Shown here one piece after another: positions 1 through 5,826 of a stretch of DNA of 5,826 nucleotides; within the stretch, counting starts at the first letter, position 1; each line of letters starts with the position of its first letter. The stretch is from Nitrospinaceae bacterium (GTDB lineage Bacteria; Nitrospinota; Nitrospinia; Nitrospinales; Nitrospinaceae): positions 1 to 5,826 of the forward strand of contig JAJDAX010000238.1 in the NCBI GenBank assembly GCA_029261615.1. Reading direction: 5' to 3'. The position numbers and the translations under genes were made by a program. The notes below the pieces were generated by a model that worked only from the letters and a program-made list of their open reading frames with translations, had not been told where the DNA came from and did not search any database.

Positions 1-1032
1 ATCTCTCACCGCGTTGAGCTTGACCCGCACACCAAAGTGACGAATCTGCGACTGCGGTTCGATAAACGTCCGGCCTACATAATGATTACGAATCAGCGCC
101 ATCTCAAACGGAATGCCGGAAGCTTCGGCGTAACCGAGAGCCGACAGGTTGCCCGAGTCCGGTACCGGCACCACGATATCCGCGTCTACCGGCGCCTGCT
201 CCGACAGGGTCTTTCCCATGCGTTTGCGAACGTTGTAAACATACTCGCCGAACAGGACGCTGTCCGGTCGTGCAAAATAAATGTGTTCAAAAATACATTT
301 CTTGGGCTCGACAACGGGGAAGGGAGAATAGGAAGTGACTCCCTTTTCGTTGATCAACACAATTTCTCCGGGTTCAATTTCGCGCACGTATTTTGCGCCA
401 ATCAGGTCCATGACGCAGGACTCGGATGACACCACCGGCGCGCCGTCGATATCTCCCAGCACCAGCGGTCGGAACCCGTGTGGGTCACGCGCCGCGATGA
501 TTTCATTTTCAGACATCAGCACCAGGGAATACGCACCCTGCACCTGACTGAGCGCTTCCGCCACGCGCTCGACAAAACTTTCAGCATGCGATCGGGCTAT
601 TAGATGGAGAACGACTTCACTGTCGTTGGTGGACTGAAAAATCGATCCGTCTTCAACCAGTTGCTCGCGGATGCCATCGGCGTTGACCAGGTTGCCATTG
701 TGCGCCAGCGCCAGTGATCCGTGAGAATATTTGATCACGCAAGGCTGGGCGTTCTTCACATGGCTTTCACCCGCAGTCGAATAGCGATTGTGGCCGATGG
801 CAACATCGCCCGGCAAACGTTCCAGACAATCCTGCGTGAACACGTCTGCAACCAGCCCCATCCCCACTTCAACTTTGACATCCCCCTTATCGACAGAGGC
901 AATGCCAGCGCTTTCCTGCCCGCGATGCTGCAGCGAGTACAGGCCAAGGTAGGCCAGATTGGCGGCTTCGGAATGGCCGTAGATACCGACCACACCGCAT
1001 TCGTCGTGAAATTTATCAGAGTCAGCCAACAC
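1..1032 (-). CDS. purF: Amidophosphoribosyltransferase (PurF), N-terminal 344 codons, cut by the window edge
   Basis: PurF catalyses the first committed step of purine synthesis, converting PRPP and glutamine to 5-phosphoribosylamine in the cytoplasm. The visible part has the N-terminal nucleophile glutaminase domain, with catalytic Cys12 (DECGVVG), the QHRGQESAG motif (34-42), Arg83 in GHNRYSTAG, Asn112-Gly113 in AHNGN and Asp137 in TNDSE. The start of the phosphoribosyltransferase domain follows ([14 protein letters not shown] at 245-258, [12 protein letters not shown] near 314-325). The PRPP-binding loop and C-terminus, probably some 120-130 residues, lie beyond the left edge. The start is GTG: no ATG exists in frame after the upstream in-frame TGA, and GTG gives [11 protein letters not shown] before Cys12. 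That 11-residue leader matches the propeptide of the Bacillus subtilis enzyme (MLAEIKGLNEE as I recall it), so self-processing to expose Cys is inferred. Cys246 sits where the Bacillus enzyme has an iron-sulfur ligand, but E. coli also has a Cys there, so it is not diagnostic. The gene overlaps the end of purL by 11 bases. Confidence 0.96.
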   Translation of the reverse strand, partial: MLADSDKFHDECGVVGIYGHSEAANLAYLGLYSLQHRGQESAGIASVDKGDVKVEVGMGLVADVFTQDCLERLPGDVAIGHNRYSTAGESHVKNAQPCVIKYSHGSLALAHNGNLVNADGIREQLVEDGSIFQSTNDSEVVLHLIARSHAESFVERVAEALSQVQGAYSLVLMSENEIIAARDPHGFRPLVLGDIDGAPVVSSESCVMDLIGAKYVREIEPGEIVLINEKGVTSYSPFPVVEPKKCIFEHIYFARPDSVLFGEYVYNVRKRMGKTLSEQAPVDADIVVPVPDSGNLSALGYAEASGIPFEMALIRNHYVGRTFIEPQSQIRHFGVRVKLNAVRD

Positions 1033-3271
1033 GATTTGCGTATTCCTCCAAGGATGAAGTCCATACCCGGTTCAATTCAGCAACTGCTTCGTCCATTACC
1101 ACGGCTCCATTCAGTTGCAATTGTATTCGATTTCCGCCAACCATGCCGATCACTTCGAAGGGCACACCAGCCTTGTCAGCTGATTCTTTTAATTTATCTT
1201 CATCATCTGGAGAAAATGACACCACAATACGGGATTGTGTTTCCCCAAACCACAGAGCATCCGGACGCAGGGTAGAATCCATTTTCACATCCGCGCCAAT
1301 CGGGCCCTTGGGAGCCGACATGGAAGATTCCGCCAATGCCACTGCCAGTCCACCTTCGGAACAATCGTGCGCTGATGAAAGCTGCCCTTTCCTGATCCAG
1401 TCAAGACAAAGCGCCTGCACATTTTTTTCCAGTGCCTGGTCCAACTGAGGCGGTTTTCCTCTCAGCTCTGATGTCACTATTTTTAGATATTCGGTTCCGC
1501 CGAGTTCTTCGAGATTCTGTCCGATCAATCCAATGCGGTCGCCTTCGCGCTTAAAACCCTGGGTGCAATGAAGGTCCACGTCATCGATCAGGCCGACCAC
1601 CGCGATAGTCGGTGTTGGATATATTGCTTCGCCCTTGGTTTCATTATAGAGACTGACATTACCGCTGACTACCGGAATGTCGTTGAATCGACACCAGTCG
1701 CCCAACCCGCGCACTGCCTGCTCAAACTGCCACATAATTTCAGGATTCTCGGGATTGCCAAAATTGAGGCAATTACTCACCCCGATGGGCTCCGCGCCGG
1801 AACACACCACATTGCGACAGGCTTCGGCAACGGCGATCTGCCCGCCCGTGAAAGCATCGAGATAGCCGTAGCGACTGTTGCAGTCGACGGAAATGGCCAG
1901 TGCTTTCTTTGTACCCGGAACGCGCAGGACGGCGGCATCCGATCCCGGCAACACGCACGTGTTGAGGCGCACCATATGGTCGTATTGTTCAAACACAAAC
2001 CCCTTGTGCGCAATCGTTGGCGAGGCCAGCAAACGTTTGAGCATCTCCCCCGTGTCTGGGATTTCTATAGAGCTGACATCCAGTTCCTGAATGCTATCCA
2101 GATTGGCGGGTCTTTTTGTGGGACGACTCACCGCCAGTCCGCCTTCGACCACCGCTTTAACAGGAAGGTCGAGTACCGTCTGTCCATGGTGAGAGATGGT
2201 CATGCGGTCGCCTTCCACCACACGGCCTATGACTTCGGCATCGAGATCCCATTTGCGGAAAGTGGTGAGTGCGTCATCCTCGCGTCCTGCCTGCACCACG
2301 AACAGCATGCGCTCCTGTGATTCCGACAGCATGACCTCGTAGGCGTTCATTCCTTCTTCGCGCATGGGCACATCGTCAATATTCATTTCCAGTCCCAGAC
2401 CGGCGCGGTCCGCCATTTCAAAAGCAGATGAAGTGAGGCCTGCCGCGCCCATGTCCTGCACGCCAATGATCCAGTCCTCTTTCATACTTTCGAGGCAGGC
2501 TTCGAGTAGCAGTTTTTCAGTGAAGGGATCGCCAACCTGAACGGTCGGTCGTTTTTCTTCTGTCTTGTCATCAAACTCAGCGGAGGCCATTGAGGCACCG
2601 TGAATGCCATCGCGTCCGGTTTTGGACCCGACATAAATCACGGCATTGCCGACACCGGATGCGTTGCCGAGGAAAATTCGATCGGCCTGTACCAGGCCTA
2701 ATGAAAAAACGTTGACCAGAATATTGCCGTTGTAACAGGCATCGAAATAAATTTCGCCACCCACCGTGGGCACACCTATGCAGTTGCCATAGCCTGCAAT
2801 GCCACTGACCACGCCGTTCAACAAATAACGTGTTTTCGGATGCGTGGGTTCGCCGAAGCGCAGGGAATTCAGAAGAGCGATAGGCCGCGCGCCCATGGTG
2901 AAAATGTCGCGCAGGATTCCGCCAACCCCGGTCGCCGCTCCCTGGTAGGGTTCGATAAACGAAGGATGGTTGTGGCTTTCGATTTTAAACACGACGGCCT
3001 GACCATCACCGATGTCGACCACACCGGCATTTTCCCCCGGCCCCTGAATAACACGCGGGCCTTTGGTTGGCAGGGTCATGAGATGTGGCTTCGAGCTCTT
3101 ATAACTGCAATGCTCGCTCCACATGGCGGAGAACACGCCAAGCTCTACCCAGTTCGGTTCTCGACCTATGAGCTCGACGATACGCTTGTATTCTTCGCGA
3201 CTCAGGTTGTGCTCGTCGAGAAGAGCGTCGGTGATTTCAGGGCAGGCGGTGGGGTCCATTGATTGGCTCAT
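1022..3271 (-). CDS. purL: Phosphoribosylformylglycinamidine synthase subunit PurL (short form)
   Basis: PurL is the synthetase subunit of FGAM synthetase. It uses ATP and ammonia delivered from PurQ to convert FGAR to FGAM, the fourth step of purine synthesis. The 749-residue length fits the short form that works with separate PurQ and PurS, not the roughly 1300-residue single-chain form. Two PurM-like halves are visible. The first contains SEHCSYK with His54 and ESHNHPS with His100, equivalent to Thermotoga maritima His32 and the general base His72. It continues with [14 protein letters not shown] (117-130), [23 protein letters not shown] and [10 protein letters not shown]. The second half starts after FEQYDHM (427-433) and includes [29 protein letters not shown] and HDCSEGGLA from His635. 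The start is the ATG in the ATGA that overlaps the purQ stop. Met5 (3259) is a possible but less economical alternative. No strong ribosome binding site precedes the ATG, which fits translational coupling to purQ. The reading frame is intact. Confidence 0.98.
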   Translation of the reverse strand: MSQSMDPTACPEITDALLDEHNLSREEYKRIVELIGREPNWVELGVFSAMWSEHCSYKSSKPHLMTLPTKGPRVIQGPGENAGVVDIGDGQAVVFKIESHNHPSFIEPYQGAATGVGGILRDIFTMGARPIALLNSLRFGEPTHPKTRYLLNGVVSGIAGYGNCIGVPTVGGEIYFDACYNGNILVNVFSLGLVQADRIFLGNASGVGNAVIYVGSKTGRDGIHGASMASAEFDDKTEEKRPTVQVGDPFTEKLLLEACLESMKEDWIIGVQDMGAAGLTSSAFEMADRAGLGLEMNIDDVPMREEGMNAYEVMLSESQERMLFVVQAGREDDALTTFRKWDLDAEVIGRVVEGDRMTISHHGQTVLDLPVKAVVEGGLAVSRPTKRPANLDSIQELDVSSIEIPDTGEMLKRLLASPTIAHKGFVFEQYDHMVRLNTCVLPGSDAAVLRVPGTKKALAISVDCNSRYGYLDAFTGGQIAVAEACRNVVCSGAEPIGVSNCLNFGNPENPEIMWQFEQAVRGLGDWCRFNDIPVVSGNVSLYNETKGEAIYPTPTIAVVGLIDDVDLHCTQGFKREGDRIGLIGQNLEELGGTEYLKIVTSELRGKPPQLDQALEKNVQALCLDWIRKGQLSSAHDCSEGGLAVALAESSMSAPKGPIGADVKMDSTLRPDALWFGETQSRIVVSFSPDDEDKLKESADKAGVPFEVIGMVGGNRIQLQLNGAVVMDEAVAELNRVWTSSLEEYANRVG
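1045..1049 (-). promoter_or_regulatory. Ribosome binding site of purF inside the purL coding end
   Basis: A strong GGAGG on the minus strand lies inside the last codons of purL, 12 bases before the purF GTG. The spacing is rather long, but no closer ATG, GTG or TTG exists in the purF frame, and the next candidate (TTG at 1027-1029) would be even farther away. It suggests that purF recruits ribosomes itself rather than relying only on coupling to purL. Confidence 0.6.
3268..3271 (-). other. ATGA stop/start overlap between purQ and purL
   Basis: The purQ stop TGA and the purL start ATG share bases as ATGA. The bases just upstream (CTGCTGGCTTTCGC) contain no good Shine-Dalgarno match, so purL is probably translated by ribosomes that finish purQ and restart. 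This would keep the two interacting subunits in a controlled ratio; that functional reading is inference. Confidence 0.8.
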
Positions 3272-3954
3272 GCGAAAGCCAGCAGGGAGTCGAACAGTTT
3301 GCGTCCGTCAGAGCCTGGAAGAGCAGGGTCCGCCGCGCGTTCAGGATGCGGCATCAAGCCCATGACATTTTTCGTTTCATTGATGATACCCGCGATATTT
3401 CCTGCAGATCCGTTGGGGTTGTCTGCATCGGTCACTTGTCCGGAATCACCGCAATAGCGCAGGACGATTTGCCCGTTGTCTTCCAGTTTCTTTACGGTTT
3501 CAGCATCGGCGTAATAATTTCCATCGGCGTGGGCAACCGGGAGGGACAACACGTCTCCCTCAGAACAGGCGGCAGTGAATGGTGTGGCTTCGTTTTCTAC
3601 CCGGACGTTCAGGAATTTGCATATAAATCGCTGCGACCGGTTGCGCATCAGAGCACCCGGGAGGAGTCCTGATTCGGTGAGTACCTGGAACCCGTTGCAA
3701 ATGCCGAGCACCTTACCTCCGCGACCGGCAAATTCGGATACAGCTTTCATGATAGGAGAAAAACAGGCGATAGAACCCGCCCTCAGGTAATCACCATAGG
3801 AAAAACCACCGGGCAGCACCAGAAGATCGAGCCCTTCAAGGCTCACATCCTTGTGCCAGACCCATCGCGTGTCCCATCCCATGATGTGCTTGAGGATGTG
3901 ATAACAATCGTGGTCGCAGTTGGAACCGGGGAAAACCACAACGCCGCACTTCAT
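3268..3954 (-). CDS. purQ: Phosphoribosylformylglycinamidine synthase subunit PurQ (glutaminase)
   Basis: PurQ is the class I glutamine amidotransferase subunit of FGAM synthetase. It hydrolyses glutamine and passes ammonia to PurL. The 228-residue protein begins [16 protein letters not shown], the usual family N-terminus. It carries the [11 protein letters not shown] oxyanion-region motif (48-58), the nucleophile Cys86 in GICNGFQVL, and the His203/Glu205 pair in MPHPER that completes the triad. Length is normal. The frame stays open 29 codons farther upstream to an ATG at 4041, but that extension overlaps purS and resembles no PurQ N-terminus, so the start at 3954 is chosen. A modest purine stretch, GGTGG, lies 4 bases before this ATG. 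The gene follows purS after 26 bases and overlaps purL by 4. Eight cysteines in 228 residues (3, 13, 17, 64, 86, 112, 130, 168) is somewhat many; Cys86 is the catalytic one. Confidence 0.98.
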   Translation of the reverse strand: MKCGVVVFPGSNCDHDCYHILKHIMGWDTRWVWHKDVSLEGLDLLVLPGGFSYGDYLRAGSIACFSPIMKAVSEFAGRGGKVLGICNGFQVLTESGLLPGALMRNRSQRFICKFLNVRVENEATPFTAACSEGDVLSLPVAHADGNYYADAETVKKLEDNGQIVLRYCGDSGQVTDADNPNGSAGNIAGIINETKNVMGLMPHPERAADPALPGSDGRKLFDSLLAFA

Positions 3955-3980
3955 ATCGCCACCGCAGATTCCTAAGGTTT

Positions 3981-4223
3981 TCAGGGTTCCAGATTGAATC
4001 GGTAGGATTCGATAACCGTGTTGGCCAGAAGCCGGTCGCACATTTCCCGCACACGGCTCTCTGCTTCCTCTGCGCTCACCCCATCGAGCTTCAGTTCCAG
4101 GTATTTTCCGACATTAACCGCTTGCACTTCGCCAAAACCGAGGTCGGTCAACGCATGATGAACCGCTTTACCTTGCGGGTCTAAAACACCGTTCTTCAAT
4201 GTAACGTGTATTTTTGCGAGCAT
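3981..4223 (-). CDS. purS: Phosphoribosylformylglycinamidine synthase subunit PurS
   Basis: PurS is the small non-catalytic subunit that forms a dimer and joins PurQ to PurL in the three-part FGAM synthetase. The 80-residue product has the family signature near its start (KIHVTLKNGVLDPQG, 4-18), then HHALTDLGF and the VNVGKYLELKLDG strand (37-49). It ends with a helix and the NTVIESYRFNLEP tail. Length is typical for PurS. The start at 4223 is chosen because MLAKIHVTLK matches how PurS proteins begin. The frame continues 39 codons upstream, but the added residues look like untranslated DNA. The bases before the ATG (GATCCTTTCTCC) are pyrimidine-rich with no Shine-Dalgarno match, which is odd for the first gene of an operon. 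It is the first purine gene seen here and is followed by purQ. Confidence 0.95.
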   Translation of the reverse strand: MLAKIHVTLKNGVLDPQGKAVHHALTDLGFGEVQAVNVGKYLELKLDGVSAEEAESRVREMCDRLLANTVIESYRFNLEP

Positions 4224-4378
4224 GGAGAAAGGATCGGAAACAGGGAGGACAATTTCAATATTTGCGGCAACTTTAGCATAGAACCGGGGGGAATGCATCT
4301 GCCATTTATTCGGCGACCGCATCTCTTTTTTCAAAATCAAACTTTTCTAAAGGGGCCAGTTCTGCTATTGTTTCTTCC
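4224..4378. promoter_or_regulatory. Divergent promoter region between purS and the aldolase fusion gene
   Basis: This 155-base gap separates two gene starts that point away from each other, so it must hold the promoter of the plus-strand gene and probably that of the purine operon. It contains an AT-rich stretch near 4325-4351 and a GGGGGG run at 4286-4291. I see no convincing sigma-70 promoter pair for purS and no clear PurR or PurBox-type operator. No stable hairpin suggesting a riboswitch or attenuator is evident, but this was judged by eye only. Confidence 0.55.
4366..4371 (+). promoter_or_regulatory. Possible -10 box (TATTGT) for a leaderless transcript of the aldolase fusion
   Basis: TATTGT matches TATAAT at 4 of 6 positions and ends 7 bases before the ATG at 4379, so transcription could start at or next to the start codon. 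The hexamer 17 bases upstream (TTTTCT at 4343-4348) matches TTGACA poorly. It is offered only because the ATG has no Shine-Dalgarno sequence, which is what a leaderless message would look like. Confidence 0.2.
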
Positions 4379-5826
4379 ATGCAAAATCGATGGACAGACC
4401 AGGAAGCGCAAGCTTATAAAGACAAATACAAGGCCGAGGGAGAAGACCTCGCGCTCAGGGTATACACGTCCCGTTTGATCGGAGCCGACCCGGCGCTGGT
4501 CCTGCATGGCGGGGGCAACACTTCGGTTAAATCGGTTACTCAGGACCGACTGGGCAACGATGTGGAGGTTTTATACGTCAAGGGCAGTGGCTGGGACCTA
4601 GACACACTGGAACCTCCAGGGCTTCCCGGGGTCAAACTCGAATACCTCAAAAAACTGCGAGCGCTGGATGGGCTCTCGGATGAGGCGATGGTCAACGATC
4701 AGCGTACCAACCTGCTCGATGCCAAATCTCCCAACCCCTCAGTTGAGACCCTGCTGCACGCCTTCCTGCCGCAAAAGTTTGTCGATCACTCACACGCCGA
4801 TGCGATTCTGACTCTGGCCAACCAGCCGGATGCAGAAAATGTCTGCCGCAAGGTGTTTGGTGAGGATATGGGGATCGTTTCCTACATCATGCCCGGCTTC
4901 CTGTTGGCGAAAGCGGCCGCCGAAGCCTACGAAGCCAATCCCAACGTCAAGGGACTGGTGCTGATCAATCACGGGCTGTTCACTTTTGCCGACAACGCCA
5001 AGGAAAGTTACGACCGGCATATCGAAGCGGTCACGAAGGCAGAAGATTACATCAAAAGCCACCAGCAAAAATCGCTGACACCGAATAACAGCACCGGTGC
5101 GTCTCCTGACGAAATACTGAAGGCCATTGCTCCCTTGATACGCGGACTTTTCCACGAACGGACCGGAGCCCATTGGCTGGTCCACCACCGCGAATCTGAT
5201 CTTGCGCGGGAATTTGCATCCAGCAAGGAAGCCGCGACGTGGTCGCAGATCGGAACGGCAACACCAGATCACGTCATCCGTACCAAACAGAAACCCTTGT
5301 TACTGGATCTCAAAAACACAGAAGACGCAGAAGCGCTGAAGAAGGAAATCGAAACCGCGCTGGAAGCGTTTATCGAGGACTATCACGATTACTTTAAACG
5401 CAACCGCGATGCAAAAGGTGTCGACAAGACAGAACTGGACCCGCTACCACGCGTGCTGCTGGTCTCGGGTCTAGGGCTAGTCACCATTGGCAAGACGCAA
5501 AAGGAAACACGCATCTCTGCCGACTTGTACGAACACACGATTGAAATTTTGCGCGACTCCTTTTCAGTCAACGCCTATCAGCCGCTGGGCGACGACGATC
5601 TTTTCGACATGGAATACTGGTCGCTGGAACAGGCCAAGCTGGGCAAGGCCAAGCCTCCGGCGCTTCAGGGAAGGGTCGTTTATGTCACAGGCGCGGGTTC
5701 CGGCATTGGTCGTGCCACAGCAGAAACATTTGCAAAGCAGGGAGCCAATCTGTATCTCGTCGACATTGATGAAAACGGGTTGAAAGTAGCTGCCGAGCAC
5801 ATTAAAAAAGTTGCCGGGATTCCGGT
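4379..5826 (+). CDS. Bifunctional class II aldolase / short-chain dehydrogenase, N-terminal 482 codons, cut by the window edge
   Basis: This is a fusion of a zinc-dependent class II (RhaD/FucA-type) aldolase with an NAD-type short-chain dehydrogenase, like proteins annotated as rhamnulose-1-phosphate aldolase/alcohol dehydrogenase. Characterised relatives cleave a sugar phosphate to DHAP and lactaldehyde and oxidise the aldehyde. The aldolase part has HGGGNTSVK (43-51), KGSGWDL (68-74) and PSVETLLH with probable catalytic Glu123. Its zinc ligands would be His137 and His139 (DHSHAD) and His198 (INHGLF). After a linker the dehydrogenase begins near residue 431 with VVYVTGAGSGIGRA; the cofactor motif TGAGSGIG is at 437-444. 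Asp462 in LYLVDID ends the second strand and favours NAD over NADP. The remaining 200 or so residues, including the expected YxxxK active site, lie past the right edge. The start MQNRWTDQEA resembles the family N-terminus. No Shine-Dalgarno precedes it; AAAGGGG is 20 or more bases away. The substrate is unknown because no rhamnose or fucose genes are visible nearby. Confidence 0.9.
   Translation, partial: MQNRWTDQEAQAYKDKYKAEGEDLALRVYTSRLIGADPALVLHGGGNTSVKSVTQDRLGNDVEVLYVKGSGWDLDTLEPPGLPGVKLEYLKKLRALDGLSDEAMVNDQRTNLLDAKSPNPSVETLLHAFLPQKFVDHSHADAILTLANQPDAENVCRKVFGEDMGIVSYIMPGFLLAKAAAEAYEANPNVKGLVLINHGLFTFADNAKESYDRHIEAVTKAEDYIKSHQQKSLTPNNSTGASPDEILKAIAPLIRGLFHERTGAHWLVHHRESDLAREFASSKEAATWSQIGTATPDHVIRTKQKPLLLDLKNTEDAEALKKEIETALEAFIEDYHDYFKRNRDAKGVDKTELDPLPRVLLVSGLGLVTIGKTQKETRISADLYEHTIEILRDSFSVNAYQPLGDDDLFDMEYWSLEQAKLGKAKPPALQGRVVYVTGAGSGIGRATAETFAKQGANLYLVDIDENGLKVAAEHIKKVAGIP

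Noticed and set aside
756..1064. A 102-codon ATG-started frame on the minus strand at the purF start
   Set aside because: It is out of frame with purF, whose GTG-started frame gives a convincing glutaminase domain over the same bases.
721..1275. A 184-codon open frame on the plus strand spanning the purF/purL junction
   Set aside because: It is antisense to two conserved genes and has no family resemblance; the minus-strand reading explains the DNA fully.
1568..2320. A 250-codon open frame on the plus strand opposite purL
   Set aside because: It lies wholly antisense to a well-conserved purL, and its predicted protein is rich in His, Arg and Cys with no recognisable domain. It looks like a codon-usage shadow.
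3955..4041. A 29-codon upstream extension of purQ
   Set aside because: It overlaps the end of purS and adds residues absent from PurQ proteins; the start at 3954 gives the standard [13 protein letters not shown] beginning.
4310..4331. Possible terminator: a CGG/CCG mini-hairpin followed by a run of six T
   Set aside because: The stem is only about three base pairs and the T run does not follow it directly, and no gene ends nearby on that strand.
4224..4340. A 39-codon upstream extension of purS
   Set aside because: The added residues do not resemble PurS, which normally begins close to the KIHVTLKNGVLDPQG motif, and no good ribosome binding site precedes the upstream ATGs.
4206..4478. A 90-codon plus-strand frame across the divergent intergenic region
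   Set aside because: It overlaps the purS start and the aldolase start in a different frame and has no recognisable content.
4790..5272. A 160-codon open frame on the minus strand opposite the aldolase
   Set aside because: The plus-strand frame runs through without a stop and carries the zinc-ligand motifs; the antisense protein shows no domain.

Overview
The window holds the core of a bacterial de novo purine biosynthesis operon on the minus strand, and a divergently transcribed sugar-type aldolase/dehydrogenase fusion gene on the plus strand. In transcription order (right to left) the operon is purS, purQ, purL, purF. PurF runs off the left edge and the aldolase fusion runs off the right edge. 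No RNA gene, mobile element, CRISPR array or clear transcription terminator was found.

Layout: 1-1032 (minus) is the first 344 codons of purF. 1022-3271 (minus) is complete purL. 3268-3954 (minus) is complete purQ. 3981-4223 (minus) is complete purS. 4224-4378 is a 155-base divergent intergenic region, and 4379-5826 (plus) is the first 482 codons of a class II aldolase fused to a short-chain dehydrogenase. The purine genes are packed tightly: 26 bases separate purS from purQ, purQ and purL share a 4-base ATGA overlap, and purL and purF overlap by 11 bases.

How the genes work together: PurF makes phosphoribosylamine from PRPP and glutamine, the first committed step of the pathway. PurS, PurQ and the short form of PurL together form the three-part FGAM synthetase, which performs the fourth step. 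PurQ releases ammonia from glutamine, PurL carries out the ATP-dependent amidation, and PurS is the small structural subunit joining them. Tight spacing fits coordinated production of the three subunits. The aldolase/dehydrogenase has no evident link to purines. Its neighbours on the other side lie outside the window, so its pathway cannot be decided here.

Organism: a bacterium with moderate GC content. The split PurS/PurQ/short PurL type excludes the single-chain PurL arrangement of Escherichia coli. PurF has an 11-residue leader before its catalytic cysteine, the same layout as in Bacillus subtilis, while the wording of its phosphoribosyltransferase part ([23 protein letters not shown]) reminds me of deltaproteobacterial and related Gram-negative lineages such as Geobacter or Nitrospinota. 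That assignment is recall-based and weak. Overall this is mainly ordinary housekeeping DNA. The points worth a second look are the unusual gene starts and the out-of-context aldolase fusion.
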